Positions 34,073 to 42,212 of a stretch of 64,000 bases of DNA are shown piece after piece. Made by a program: the position numbers and the translations under genes. The DNA comes from Amycolatopsis orientalis DSM 43388 (GTDB lineage Bacteria > Actinomycetota > Actinomycetes > Mycobacteriales > Pseudonocardiaceae), in the NCBI RefSeq assembly GCF_000411975.1, contig NZ_ASXG01000124.1, forward strand, positions 150,296-214,295, read 5' to 3'. Numbering within the stretch: the first letter of the stretch is position 1; the number at the start of each line of letters is the position of its first letter. Below the pieces are notes generated by a model that was given only the letters and a program-made list of their open reading frames with translations, searched no databases and was not told the DNA's origin.

Positions 34073-34606
34073 ATGTATCCACTGGCGGAAGACGAACAAC
34101 TGCTCTGGTCGGGGCGGCCGCAGCGGTACGTGCGGCGCTACCGCGACTACCACTACTACCTCGCGGTAGGGATCCTGCTCGTCGTCGTCGCGGCGCTGTC
34201 CGTGGGCCAGGACCTGGGTTACGAGGTCATGCTCGGCTGGCTCGTCGTGCTCAGCCTGTTCGCCGCCAGCGGGTTCGAGCGCAACCGCGAGCGGCGCGGC
34301 TTCATCGCCGGGACCACGTACCTGGTCACCGACCGCAGGCTGATTTTCGTTTCGCAGTGGCCGCCTGGGGCCGAATTCCGCTGGGTCCAGCTCGCCGATC
34401 TCCGCCCGCCGCGGGTGCGCGACCACGGCGACGGCACCGGGACGATCGACTTCCGTCCCACGGTCCGCGAGTGGCTGCGCGACCAGGGCTTCCGCTCGCG
34501 GCCCGCCTGGTTTCCGATCCTGCCGGAGCTGATGGCCGTCCGGGACGCCGCCCAGGTCGCCGAGCTGATCGCGCGGAACGCGGAGCGCTGCCGGGTCGTT
34601 GGGTAG
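34073..34606 (+). CDS. Membrane PH-like domain protein, tandem copy 3
   Basis: A 177-residue, most diverged paralogue: start MYPLAEDEQLLWSGRPQRYV, Tyr/Arg-rich stretch, two helices, then TTYLVTDRRLIFVSQWPPG and RVRDHGDGTGTIDF. It lacks about 10 residues at the C-terminus. Sixty-six nt after copy 2 and 3 nt before the DUF6191 gene, with which it is probably cotranscribed. Confidence 0.75.
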   Translation: MYPLAEDEQLLWSGRPQRYVRRYRDYHYYLAVGILLVVVAALSVGQDLGYEVMLGWLVVLSLFAASGFERNRERRGFIAGTTYLVTDRRLIFVSQWPPGAEFRWVQLADLRPPRVRDHGDGTGTIDFRPTVREWLRDQGFRSRPAWFPILPELMAVRDAAQVAELIARNAERCRVVG

Positions 34607-34609
34607 CAC

Positions 34610-34927
34610 ATGCTGCTGACCTTGCTGGGTCTTTCGGTGCCGGTCGCCACCATCGTGCTGCTGATCGTCGGCGGCTGGGAGCTGCGCCGGAAGAAGAAAC
34701 CGTCCCGCCTCAAGGCGCGGTTGTCCTCGACCTACCTCGACGAGGTCACCACGTTCCTCTACGGCACCAAGCGCAACGAGCTGGACCACCGGGATTCGGT
34801 CGAGATGACCCTCGAACAGGACGCGCAGGGCGCGCCGCCGCTGGGTACCGTCGACCTGGACCGCGGGGTAGTGGTCGTCCGGCCCGGCGCGTCACCCGGG
34901 CGTGGCCGAATCCACTCCGCCGATTAA
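34610..34927 (+). CDS. Small membrane-anchored protein, DUF6191-like
   Basis: A 105-residue protein: one N-terminal helix (LLGLSVPVATIVLLIVGGW), a basic stretch RRKKK, then the soluble motif LDEVTTFLYGTKRNELDHRD and VDLDRGVVVVRP. This pattern is recalled as DUF6191 of actinomycetes; function unknown. It follows the third PH-like gene by 3 nt. Confidence 0.65.
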   Translation: MLLTLLGLSVPVATIVLLIVGGWELRRKKKPSRLKARLSSTYLDEVTTFLYGTKRNELDHRDSVEMTLEQDAQGAPPLGTVDLDRGVVVVRPGASPGRGRIHSAD

Positions 34928-34977
34928 GTTACCGGCGGGTACACTCGGGCGGTCGTCTCGGCGAAGAGAGGTGCACC

Positions 34978-37002
34978 GTGCCGTACCCCACCGACCACGA
35001 GCGCGACCGCCCCTGGGTGATGCGCACCTACGCGGGGCATTCGTCCGCCGCCGCTTCCAACGAGCTGTACCGGCGGAATCTCGCCAAGGGGCAGACCGGG
35101 CTGTCGGTCGCCTTCGACCTTCCGACGCAGACCGGCTACGACCCGGACCACGTGCTCGCGCGCGGCGAGGTCGGGAAGGTCGGCGTGCCGGTCTCGCACA
35201 TCGGCGACATGCGGCGGCTGTTCGACGGCATCCCGCTCGCCGAGGCGAACACCTCGATGACCATCAACGCGCCCGCGATGTGGCTGCTCGCGCTCTACGT
35301 CTCGGTGGCCCGCGAGCAGGCCGAAGCCGAGGGCCGCGACGTCGACGAGGTGCTGGCCAAGCTCACCGGCACCACGCAGAACGACATCATCAAGGAATAC
35401 CTCTCCCGCGGCACCTACATCTTCCCGCCCGGGCCGAGCCTCCGGCTGATCACCGACATGATCGCGTGGACCGTGCACCACGTGCCGAAGTGGAACCCGA
35501 TCAACATCTGCAGCTACCACCTGCAGGAAGCGGGCGCGACGCCGACGCACGAGGTCGCCTACGCGCTGTGCACCGCGATCGCCGTGCTGGACGCGGTGCG
35601 CGACTCCGGCCAGGTCGACCAGGCCGACATGGAGAAGGTCGTCGCGCGGATCTCGTTCTTCGTCAACGCGGGCGTCCGGTTCGTCGAAGAGATGTGCAAG
35701 ATGCGCGCGTTCACCCAGTTGTGGGACGAGCTGACGCGCGAGCGCTACGGCGTGGAGAACCCGAAGGCGCGGCGGCTGCGGTACGGCGTGCAGGTGAACT
35801 CGCTCGGCCTGACCGAGGCGCAGCCGGAGAACAACGTCCAGCGGATCGTGCTGGAAATGCTGGCGGTGTCGCTGTCTCGCGGTTCGCGGGCGCGCGCGAT
35901 CCAGCTGCCGGCGTGGAACGAGGCGCTCGGGCTGCCGCGGCCGTGGGACCAGCAGTGGGCGTTGCGGATGCAGCAGGTGCTCGCGTTCGAGACGGATCTG
36001 CTGGAGTACGAGGACATTTTCGACGGGTCGCACGTCGTGCAGGCCAAGGTCGACGAAATCGTCGGCGGGGCGCGCGAGGAGATCGCGCGGGTGCAGGAAC
36101 TCGGCGGGGCGGTGGCCGCGGTCGAGAGCGGGTACATGAAGTCGCAGCTGGTCGCGTCGCTCGCGGAGTACCGCCGGGCGATGGAGAGCGGCGAGCGGAT
36201 TCTGGTGGGGGTCAACAAGTTCGAGACCACCGAGCCGTCGCCGTTGCAGGCCGAAGGCGCCAAGGCGATCGAGACGATCGACCCGGCGGTGGAGAAGGCC
36301 GCGGTCGCCGCGGTGGAGAAATGGCGGGAAGAGCGGGACAACGCCGCGGTGGCCGAGGCGCTCGCCGCGCTGAAGGCCAAAGCGTCCACTTCGGACAATC
36401 TGTTCGAGCCCACTGTGGACTGTGCGCGGGCGGGCGTGACGACCGGCGAATGGTCCGGCGCGCTGCGCGAGGTGTTCGGCGAATACCGCGCGCCCACCGG
36501 GGTTTCCGCCGCGGCGGCGGCCGGGAAGGGCGATCCGGAACTGGAGCGCGTGCGCGAACTGGTCCGCCGGACCGAGTCCGAACTGGGCGAGCGGCTGCGG
36601 ATTCTCGTCGGCAAGCCCGGGCTCGACGGGCATTCCAACGGGGCCGAGCAGGTCGCGGTGCGGGCCCGGGACGTCGGGTTCGAAGTGATCTACCAGGGGA
36701 TCCGGCTGACCCCGGACCAGATTGTCGCGGCGGCGGTGCAGGAAGGCGTGCACGTGGTCGGGCTGTCGGTGCTGTCCGGCTCGCATCTGGAGGTCGTGCC
36801 GCTGGTGGTCGACGGGCTGCGCGCGGCCGGGGCCGGGGACATCCCGGTGATCGTGGGCGGGATCATCCCGCCGGACGACGCGGCGCTGCTGACCGAACGC
36901 GGCATCGCGCGCGTGTTCACGCCCAAGGACTACGAGCTGACCGACATCATGGCCGGGATCGTGGAACTGATTCGCGAACGGCACGGGCTGGCCAAAGGAT
37001 AG
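34978..37002 (+). CDS. meaA: B12-dependent acyl-CoA mutase, MeaA/ethylmalonyl-CoA mutase family
   Basis: A 674-residue mutase with the methylmalonyl-CoA-mutase barrel followed by a B12-binding domain in the same chain. The barrel has GLSVAFDLPTQTGYDPDH, TSMTINAPAMWLLALY and GTYIFPPGPSLRL. The B12 domain (from about 545) carries the DxHxxG motif as DGHSNGAEQ and GLSVLSGSH. MeaA proteins are ethylmalonyl-CoA mutases or relatives acting in C2 assimilation or extender-unit supply; the partner crotonyl-CoA carboxylase is not in this window. The GTG at 34978 follows GAAGAGAGG; TACACT at 34940-34945 is a likely -10. Confidence 0.9.
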   Translation: MPYPTDHERDRPWVMRTYAGHSSAAASNELYRRNLAKGQTGLSVAFDLPTQTGYDPDHVLARGEVGKVGVPVSHIGDMRRLFDGIPLAEANTSMTINAPAMWLLALYVSVAREQAEAEGRDVDEVLAKLTGTTQNDIIKEYLSRGTYIFPPGPSLRLITDMIAWTVHHVPKWNPINICSYHLQEAGATPTHEVAYALCTAIAVLDAVRDSGQVDQADMEKVVARISFFVNAGVRFVEEMCKMRAFTQLWDELTRERYGVENPKARRLRYGVQVNSLGLTEAQPENNVQRIVLEMLAVSLSRGSRARAIQLPAWNEALGLPRPWDQQWALRMQQVLAFETDLLEYEDIFDGSHVVQAKVDEIVGGAREEIARVQELGGAVAAVESGYMKSQLVASLAEYRRAMESGERILVGVNKFETTEPSPLQAEGAKAIETIDPAVEKAAVAAVEKWREERDNAAVAEALAALKAKASTSDNLFEPTVDCARAGVTTGEWSGALREVFGEYRAPTGVSAAAAAGKGDPELERVRELVRRTESELGERLRILVGKPGLDGHSNGAEQVAVRARDVGFEVIYQGIRLTPDQIVAAAVQEGVHVVGLSVLSGSHLEVVPLVVDGLRAAGAGDIPVIVGGIIPPDDAALLTERGIARVFTPKDYELTDIMAGIVELIRERHGLAKG

Positions 37003-37091
37003 GTCCCCGTCGGAGCTTGACTCACTTTGCCTGATTGATGGTGAGTAACCCACCTCCTCGCGGTGAGGCGGCGATGCCGCGATCGCCAGGG
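37003..37091. other. Start of 548-nt noncoding region
   Basis: No supported gene between 37003 and 37550. Its AT content is visibly higher than that of neighbours. Identified content: a long hairpin (37092-37131), a promoter (37407-37435) and two small hairpins (37486-37499, 37508-37525). Confidence 0.6.
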
Positions 37092-37131
37092 GTCGCCGAC
37101 CACTGTGACGCAGGTCACGGTGGTCGGCGAC
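37092..37131. terminator. Near-perfect 18-bp-arm hairpin downstream of meaA
   Basis: Arms 37092-37109 and 37114-37131 are complementary at 17 of 18 positions with a GCAG loop. The centre reads GTGAC-GCAG-GTCAC. No T-tract follows. It is either a transcript end for meaA or an operator-like palindrome. Confidence 0.6.
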
Positions 37132-37406
37132 GGGCGCTCGGCGGGCGAAGGCGCTGGAAATTGACTAACCATGCCGCATTTCCCGCCGATCCCGAATTGC
37201 TCGTTTCCGCACGGCGAGCCAGTCATCGTTACCGGACCGTGAAGTCCGCGGAATGCCGCTTCGTTGTCCTTTGTGGACCATAGCGCACGGCAAGATTCCC
37301 TGGTCTGGAGGGTCTTCCCGAATGATCATTTGCGCGTTTCGCGGGAAGAAGCGCACGGTTGAGCGTTTCTAATCGATAACAGAACCGACCGGGCACAAGA
37401 GATTCT

Positions 37407-37435
37407 TTGACCATGCCGCGGCCGCGACCTACGTT
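37407..37435 (+). promoter_or_regulatory. Promoter of the ehu operon
   Basis: TTGACC (37407-37412) and TACGTT (37430-37435) are spaced by 17 nt. The predicted start near 37442 leaves a leader of about 110 nt with hairpins CCGGT-TGTG-ACCGG (37486-37499) and GGTCAC-N6-GTGACC (37508-37525). Confidence 0.6.
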
Positions 37436-37550
37436 CGATCCTTGTCGGCGTCACTGCCGCCAGCTTCGCGGGGTGGGGTCCCTGGCCGGTTGTGACCGGA
37501 AATCGCAGGTCACCGATGCGTGACCCGATCAGGGCAAAGGGGCCGCAGAC

Positions 37551-38459
37551 ATGGTTCACGACGAATGGAAGCGCCGGGACTTCTTCCGGCTGGCGGCGTC
37601 CGGAGCGATGGTGCTGGGCGGGACCGCGTTCGCGGCCGCGTGCACCCAGGCGCCCCAGTCGGGCGGGCAGGGCGGCGGCAGCGCGCTGGAGCGGGCGAAA
37701 AAGGCGGGCACGATCAAGGTCGGCATCGCCGGCGAGATTCCTTACGGCTACACCGAGGGCGGCAACGTGACCGGCGAATCGCCGGAAGTCGCCAAGGCGG
37801 TGTTCAAGAACATCGGCATCGCGAAGGTCGAAGCGACCCAGGTCGAGTTCAAGCAGCTGATCCCGGCTCTCGCCGCCGAGCAGTACGACATGGTCGCGGC
37901 CGGGATGGCGATCCTGCCCAGCCGCTGCAAACAGGCCGCGTTCTCCGCGGTGGACTACGTGACCCCGACGGCTTTCCTGGTGCCCAAAGGCAATCCGAAG
38001 CAAGTGCTGAGCTTCGAGGACGTCAAGGCGAAGGGCGTGAACCTCGCGGTGCTCTCCGGGACGGTCGAGCAGCAGGTGGCCAAGGCGACCGGAATTCCGG
38101 ACAGCCAGCTGCAAACCTACGACGGCCAACCGCAGATGCTGCAGGCGTTGCAGGCGAACCGCGCCTACGCGGGCGCGCTCACCGACATCTCGCTCAAGGC
38201 GCTGCTCAAGCAGAATCCGGGCGCCGCGCTGGAAGTCACCAACGGCTTCGTGCCGGTGGTGCAGGGCAAGAAGCAGATCCAGGCCGGCGGATTCGTGTTC
38301 CGCAAGAGCGACAGCGATCTCGTGTCCGCGTTCAACACCGAGCTGGCGAAGCTGCACCAGAACGGCCAATGGCTCGAGATCGTCAAGCCGTTCGGCTTCA
38401 CCAAGGACAACCTGCCGCCCGCCGACGTCACGACCGAACAGCTCTGTTCGGCTTCCTGA
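37551..38459 (+). CDS. ehuB: Ectoine/hydroxyectoine-type ABC transporter, substrate-binding lipoprotein
   Basis: A 302-residue exported binding protein. The N-terminus has a twin-arginine-like motif (RRDFFRLAA) and a lipobox ending AAACTQ, so it is probably a membrane-anchored lipoprotein. The fold is the type-II amino-acid binding protein; GIAGEIPYGYTEGGNVTGES, EFKQLIPALAAEQYDMVAAGM, RCKQAAFS and WLEIVKPFGFT match the EhuB subgroup. The ligand is inferred from similarity to Ehu proteins. First gene of a four-gene operon. Confidence 0.82.
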   Translation: MVHDEWKRRDFFRLAASGAMVLGGTAFAAACTQAPQSGGQGGGSALERAKKAGTIKVGIAGEIPYGYTEGGNVTGESPEVAKAVFKNIGIAKVEATQVEFKQLIPALAAEQYDMVAAGMAILPSRCKQAAFSAVDYVTPTAFLVPKGNPKQVLSFEDVKAKGVNLAVLSGTVEQQVAKATGIPDSQLQTYDGQPQMLQALQANRAYAGALTDISLKALLKQNPGAALEVTNGFVPVVQGKKQIQAGGFVFRKSDSDLVSAFNTELAKLHQNGQWLEIVKPFGFTKDNLPPADVTTEQLCSAS

Positions 38460-38475
38460 CGGCGGTGGACGGCTG

Positions 38476-39180
38476 ATGTTCGACCACTTCGGACTGTTCG
38501 TCTCCACGATCGCGAACGGACTGCTGCTGACGGTCGAGGCGACGGTCGGCGGCATCCTGGTCGCCAGCGTCCTGTCGTTCCTGGCCGGGCTGGCGATGCT
38601 GTCGCGGTTCGCCTGGCTGCGCGCGATCACGCGGATCTACGTCGAGGTGTGGCGCGGGACCTCGGAGGTGGTCCAGCTCTTCTGGATCTACTTCGCGCTG
38701 CCGGTGCTCACCGGCTTCCAGATCCTGCCGCTGTGGTCGGGCATTCTGGTGCTGGGCTTGAACTTCGGCGCGTACGGCGCGGAGATCGTGCGCGGTGCGG
38801 TGCAGTCGGTGCCGCGGGAACAGCGGGAAGGCTGCATCGCGCTGAACTTCACGCCGGCACAGCGGATGCGGCGGGTCATCCTGCCGCAGGCGCTGGTCGA
38901 CATGGTGCCGCCGTTCACGAATCTGTTCATCCAGCTGCTCAAGGGCACCGCGCTGCTCACCTTCATCACGGTGCTCGAGATGACCTATCAGGCGAGCCAG
39001 GTGCTGGTGACGCGCTACACCGGGCAGGCCGCGTTGATCTGGACCATCGTGCTGGTGTTCTACCTGGTCCTCTCGATCGTGATCACCAGCGGGATGAAGG
39101 TGCTGGAACGGCGGGCGGCCGCGCGAGTGGGCCGGGCCCCGGCGCGGCGGCGGGCAGTGCTCAGCGGGGCGGGCACATGA
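38476..39180 (+). CDS. ehuC: Ectoine/hydroxyectoine-type ABC transporter permease EhuC
   Basis: A 234-residue amino-acid-type permease with about five helices. The EAA loop for ATPase contact is REGCIALNFTPAQRMRRVILPQ. WRGTSEVVQLFWIYFALP is the usual permease motif. It starts 16 nt after ehuB and its stop overlaps ehuD (ATGA). Confidence 0.83.
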   Translation: MFDHFGLFVSTIANGLLLTVEATVGGILVASVLSFLAGLAMLSRFAWLRAITRIYVEVWRGTSEVVQLFWIYFALPVLTGFQILPLWSGILVLGLNFGAYGAEIVRGAVQSVPREQREGCIALNFTPAQRMRRVILPQALVDMVPPFTNLFIQLLKGTALLTFITVLEMTYQASQVLVTRYTGQAALIWTIVLVFYLVLSIVITSGMKVLERRAAARVGRAPARRRAVLSGAGT

Positions 39181-39833
39181 CCTGGGACTGGGCTTATCTG
39201 TGGACGGTGCTCCCTTCGGTGCTGAAGGGGCTCCTGGTGACGTTCGAGGCCACTGTCCTCGGCGCGCTTCTCGCGTACGTGCTGGGTTTGGTTTTCGCGA
39301 TCCTGCGCCGCTCGCCGATCCGCGTGGTCAGCTGGGTGATCTGGCTGATCGTGGAGTTCGTGCGCAGCACTCCGTTGCTGGTGCAGCTGTTCTTCCTGTT
39401 CTTCGTGCTGCCGCAGTTCGGGATCACGCTTTCGCCGCTGACGGCCGGCGTGCTCGGCCTTGGCCTGCACTACGCGACCTACACCTCGGAGGTGTACCGC
39501 GCCGGGATCGAAGCCGTCCCGAAAGGACAGTGGGAGGCGGCGGTGGCGCTCAGCCTGCCTCGGGCGCGCACCTGGCTGCGGGTGATCCTGCCGCAGGCGA
39601 TTCCCCGGGTGCTGCCCGCGCTCGGCAACTACACGATCTCGATGTTCAAGGAAACCCCGCTGCTGCTGGCGATCGGTGTGCTCGATCTCGCCGGGGCCGC
39701 GTTCGAGGTCGGGTCCCTGAACTTCCGCTACGTCGAACCGCTCACCTTGGCGGGCGTGCTTTTCTTGGTGCTGAGCTATCCGGCTTCCCTGCTCGTGCGA
39801 TTCCTGGAGCGTCGTTTTGGCCTCAGCAGATGA
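39177..39833 (+). CDS. ehuD: Ectoine/hydroxyectoine-type ABC transporter permease EhuD
   Basis: A 218-residue second permease; FVRSTPLLVQLFFLFFVLP and the EAA loop QWEAAVALSLPRARTWLRV are present. Start chosen at the ATG overlapping the ehuC stop. Pairs with EhuC to form the channel. Confidence 0.83.
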   Translation: MTWDWAYLWTVLPSVLKGLLVTFEATVLGALLAYVLGLVFAILRRSPIRVVSWVIWLIVEFVRSTPLLVQLFFLFFVLPQFGITLSPLTAGVLGLGLHYATYTSEVYRAGIEAVPKGQWEAAVALSLPRARTWLRVILPQAIPRVLPALGNYTISMFKETPLLLAIGVLDLAGAAFEVGSLNFRYVEPLTLAGVLFLVLSYPASLLVRFLERRFGLSR

Positions 39834-40602
39834 ACCGATGATCCGGTTCGACCGGGTCGTGAAGAAATTCGGCGGCAACACCGTCCTGCGCGAACTGGAT
39901 TTCACCGTCGCGCCAGGGGAATTCGTCTCGCTGATCGGGCCGAGCGGTTCCGGCAAGACGACCATCCTGCGCCTGCTCATGACGCTGGAGAAAGTCGACG
40001 GCGGCATGATCGAGGTCGGCGGCCGGCCGCTGAGCCACATGCCGCGCCGCGGCAGGCTCGTGCCAGCGGACGAGAAATACCTGCGCGGCATGCGCCGCCG
40101 GATCGGGATGGTGTTCCAGCAGTTCAACCTCTTCCCGAACATGCGGGTGCGGCAGAACATCACCGAGGCCCCGATCCGCGTGCTCGGGCTGTCCGCCTCC
40201 GAGGCCGAGGCGCGCGCGATCGAACTGCTCGAACTGGTCGGCCTCGCGGACAAGGCGGACGCGCATCCGGCGGAACTGTCCGGCGGCCAGCAGCAGCGCG
40301 TCGCGATCGCCCGCGCGCTGGCGATGCGGCCCGAGGTGCTGCTGCTGGACGAGATCACCTCAGCACTGGACCCGGAGCTGGTCGCCGAGGTGCTGCGGGT
40401 GCTCCGCGAGATCGCGACCACCACGGACATCACGATCCTGTGCGTGACGCACGAGATGCAGTTCGCGCGCGAGGTGTCGGATCGCGTGATGATGTTCGAC
40501 CGCGGTCAGGTGCTGGAGGACGCGCCGCCGGACCGGCTGTTCACCGCGCCGGAGCACGAGCGCACGAAGGAATTCCTGCGCGCGGTCATCGACCGGGAGT
40601 GA
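39817..40602 (+). CDS. ehuA: Ectoine/hydroxyectoine-type ABC transporter ATPase
   Basis: A 261-residue ATPase: Walker A GPSGSGKTT, Q-loop FQQFNLFP, signature LSGGQQQRVAIARALA, Walker B VLLLDEITSALDPE, His-switch CVTHEMQF. The TTG at 39817 has GGAG at proper spacing and overlaps ehuD; the ATG at 39838 is the alternative, without a ribosome site. Its 3' end overlaps the convergent cysteine hydrolase gene by 17 nt. Confidence 0.85.
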   Translation: MASADEPMIRFDRVVKKFGGNTVLRELDFTVAPGEFVSLIGPSGSGKTTILRLLMTLEKVDGGMIEVGGRPLSHMPRRGRLVPADEKYLRGMRRRIGMVFQQFNLFPNMRVRQNITEAPIRVLGLSASEAEARAIELLELVGLADKADAHPAELSGGQQQRVAIARALAMRPEVLLLDEITSALDPELVAEVLRVLREIATTTDITILCVTHEMQFAREVSDRVMMFDRGQVLEDAPPDRLFTAPEHERTKEFLRAVIDRE

Positions 40603-41143
40603 GGATTTCCCGGGTGGACTTGACTGTCGCGAACCCGCCGCCGTGCAGGTTCGTGGCGGTGGCTCGGGAGAGTTCTTCGGCGGTGAGGGTGGTGCCGTCC
40701 GGGCCCTGCAGGTCGAAGGTGAAGGTGGCGTCCAGGGCGAAGGTGACGTCGTAGCCGAGGTTTCCGCCCATGCGTGCGGTGGTTTCGCAGCAGAAGTTGG
40801 TTTGGATTCCGGCCAGGACGAAGCTGGTGATGCCGCGGGTCTTGAACCAGGCGTCCAGATCGATGTCGCCGAGGAAGGCCGAGTTGACCTTCTTGCCGAA
40901 GACCAGGTCCGCGCGGACGCCGTCCAGCTCGGGTTTGAAGTCGTTGCCTGGCTGGCCCGGGCGCAGCGGCGAATCGGGTTTGCCGGAGTCGTGGTGCACG
41001 AGCACGACGGGGTCCCGGCGGTCCTGCCAAGCTTGCACGAGGGCTTTGATGTTCGCTTCCGCGTCGGGGTTGTTGCGCGGGCCCCAGAACGCGGCGTCGT
41101 CGAAGCCTCGTTGAACGTCGATCAGCAGCAATGCGGTGGTCAT
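40586..41143 (-). CDS. Isochorismatase-like cysteine hydrolase
   Basis: A 185-residue hydrolase of the isochorismatase/nicotinamidase superfamily. The Asp nucleophile partner is in LLIDVQRGFDD, the Lys in FGKKVNSAFLG, and the catalytic Cys in LAGIQTNFCCETTARMGG. Substrate unknown (amides or carbamoyl compounds are typical). Divergent from the GlxA regulator across 52 nt, a frequent pairing, so it is the probable target of that regulator. Confidence 0.87.
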   Translation of the reverse strand: MTTALLLIDVQRGFDDAAFWGPRNNPDAEANIKALVQAWQDRRDPVVLVHHDSGKPDSPLRPGQPGNDFKPELDGVRADLVFGKKVNSAFLGDIDLDAWFKTRGITSFVLAGIQTNFCCETTARMGGNLGYDVTFALDATFTFDLQGPDGTTLTAEELSRATATNLHGGGFATVKSTREILTPGR

Positions 41144-41195
41144 GGCTCGATTCTGTCCGGTCGAGCGGCCGCCGGGGAGTGGCAGAAGAGGCGCG

Positions 41196-42212
41196 ATGCG
41201 GTACTTTCCTGCCATGCGCACGATCGGGGTGCTGCTCCTGCCCGGCAGCCGGATGTTCGACCTCGCGGTGATCGCGGAGGTGTGGGCGCAAGACCGCACC
41301 GACAGCGGAATCGGCCCGTTCACCGTGCGGGTCTGCGCGCCCGGCCGCGGCCGCACGCGCGTGTCTCCGTTCGGGGAAGTCGTTGCGACGCATGGCCTTT
41401 CCGGATTGGACGGCTGCGACCTGGTGCTTGCTCCGGGGCGGGACGATCCGCTGGCGGAAGTGCCTGCCGCGGCCCGGGCCGCGCTGCGGCGGGCGCATCG
41501 GGCCGGGGCGACGGTGGCCGGGCTGTGCTCGGGAGCCTTCACGCTCGCCGCTGCCGGCTTGCTGGACGGGCGGCCCGCGACCACGCATTGGCGGGACCTG
41601 GACGCGCTCGCGACGGCCGCGCCGGCCGCCGACCTCCGGCGCGACGTGTTGTACACCGAGCAGGACCGGGTGCTGACATCAGCGGGCGTCGTCGGGGGCC
41701 TTGACCTCTGCCTGCATCTGGTGCGGCGCGCGCACGGGGCGGAGGTCGCCGCGCGTCTTGCCCGCCGTCTGGTCATGCCGCCGGTGCGGGAAGGCGGGCA
41801 ACGGCAGTACGCGGAATCCCCCTTGCCCGCCAATGCCGCCCGTCCCGGAATAGCGTCCACAATGGACTGGGCGATGACCCGTCTCGCGGACGAGATCGGC
41901 GTGCCGGACCTGGTCGCGCACGCCGGGATGAGCCCCCGGACTTTCCACCGGGAGTTCGCCGCGGCGACGGGCAGCACGCCGGGGCGGTGGCTGCTCGTCC
42001 AGCGGGTCCAGCACGCGCGGCGGCTGCTGGAGACCACGGACCTGCCGGTCGCCCGGGTGGCCGAACGCGCGGGGCTCGGCAGTGCCGCCAACCTGCGGCG
42101 CCGGCTGCGGGCGGAGGTCGGGGTCGGCCCGGATTCGTATCGGCGCACTTTCCGCGTGCCGCCGGTCGGGGTTACGGTCGGGGCATGGGCGAGTACGAGC
42201 ACCTCCTCGTGA
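41196..42212 (+). CDS. GlxA-family (DJ-1/PfpI + AraC) transcriptional regulator
   Basis: A 338-residue regulator: N-terminal DJ-1/PfpI-like domain (IGVLLLPGSRMFDLAVIAEV, then AGLCSGAFTLAAAGLLDGR with the elbow Cys) and a C-terminal AraC-type DNA-binding domain (AGMSPRTFHREFAAATGSTPGRW, then VARVAERAGLGSAANLRRRLR). The ATG at 41196 is chosen for its GAAGAGG site; ATG 41214 gives the more typical MRTIGVLLL start. The 3' end overlaps the next gene by 28 nt. Confidence 0.85.
   Translation: MRYFPAMRTIGVLLLPGSRMFDLAVIAEVWAQDRTDSGIGPFTVRVCAPGRGRTRVSPFGEVVATHGLSGLDGCDLVLAPGRDDPLAEVPAAARAALRRAHRAGATVAGLCSGAFTLAAAGLLDGRPATTHWRDLDALATAAPAADLRRDVLYTEQDRVLTSAGVVGGLDLCLHLVRRAHGAEVAARLARRLVMPPVREGGQRQYAESPLPANAARPGIASTMDWAMTRLADEIGVPDLVAHAGMSPRTFHREFAAATGSTPGRWLLVQRVQHARRLLETTDLPVARVAERAGLGSAANLRRRLRAEVGVGPDSYRRTFRVPPVGVTVGAWASTSTSS

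Larger units (their letters stand above)
32763..34606 (+). repeat. Three direct gene-sized repeats (about 630 bp each)
   Basis: Three units each hold a conserved upstream block of about 55 nt (GGGCAACCCGGGCGAACC to GAGGAGGGCG; near 32763, 33390 and 34019) and a 177-187-codon gene. The block and the first 20 codons are almost identical while the membrane segments differ, indicating tandem duplication then divergence. Confidence 0.9.

Noticed and set aside
34928..34977. Possible cobalamin riboswitch before meaA
   Set aside because: The upstream intergenic region is only 50 nt and lacks a B12-box; MeaA uses B12 as cofactor rather than transporting it.
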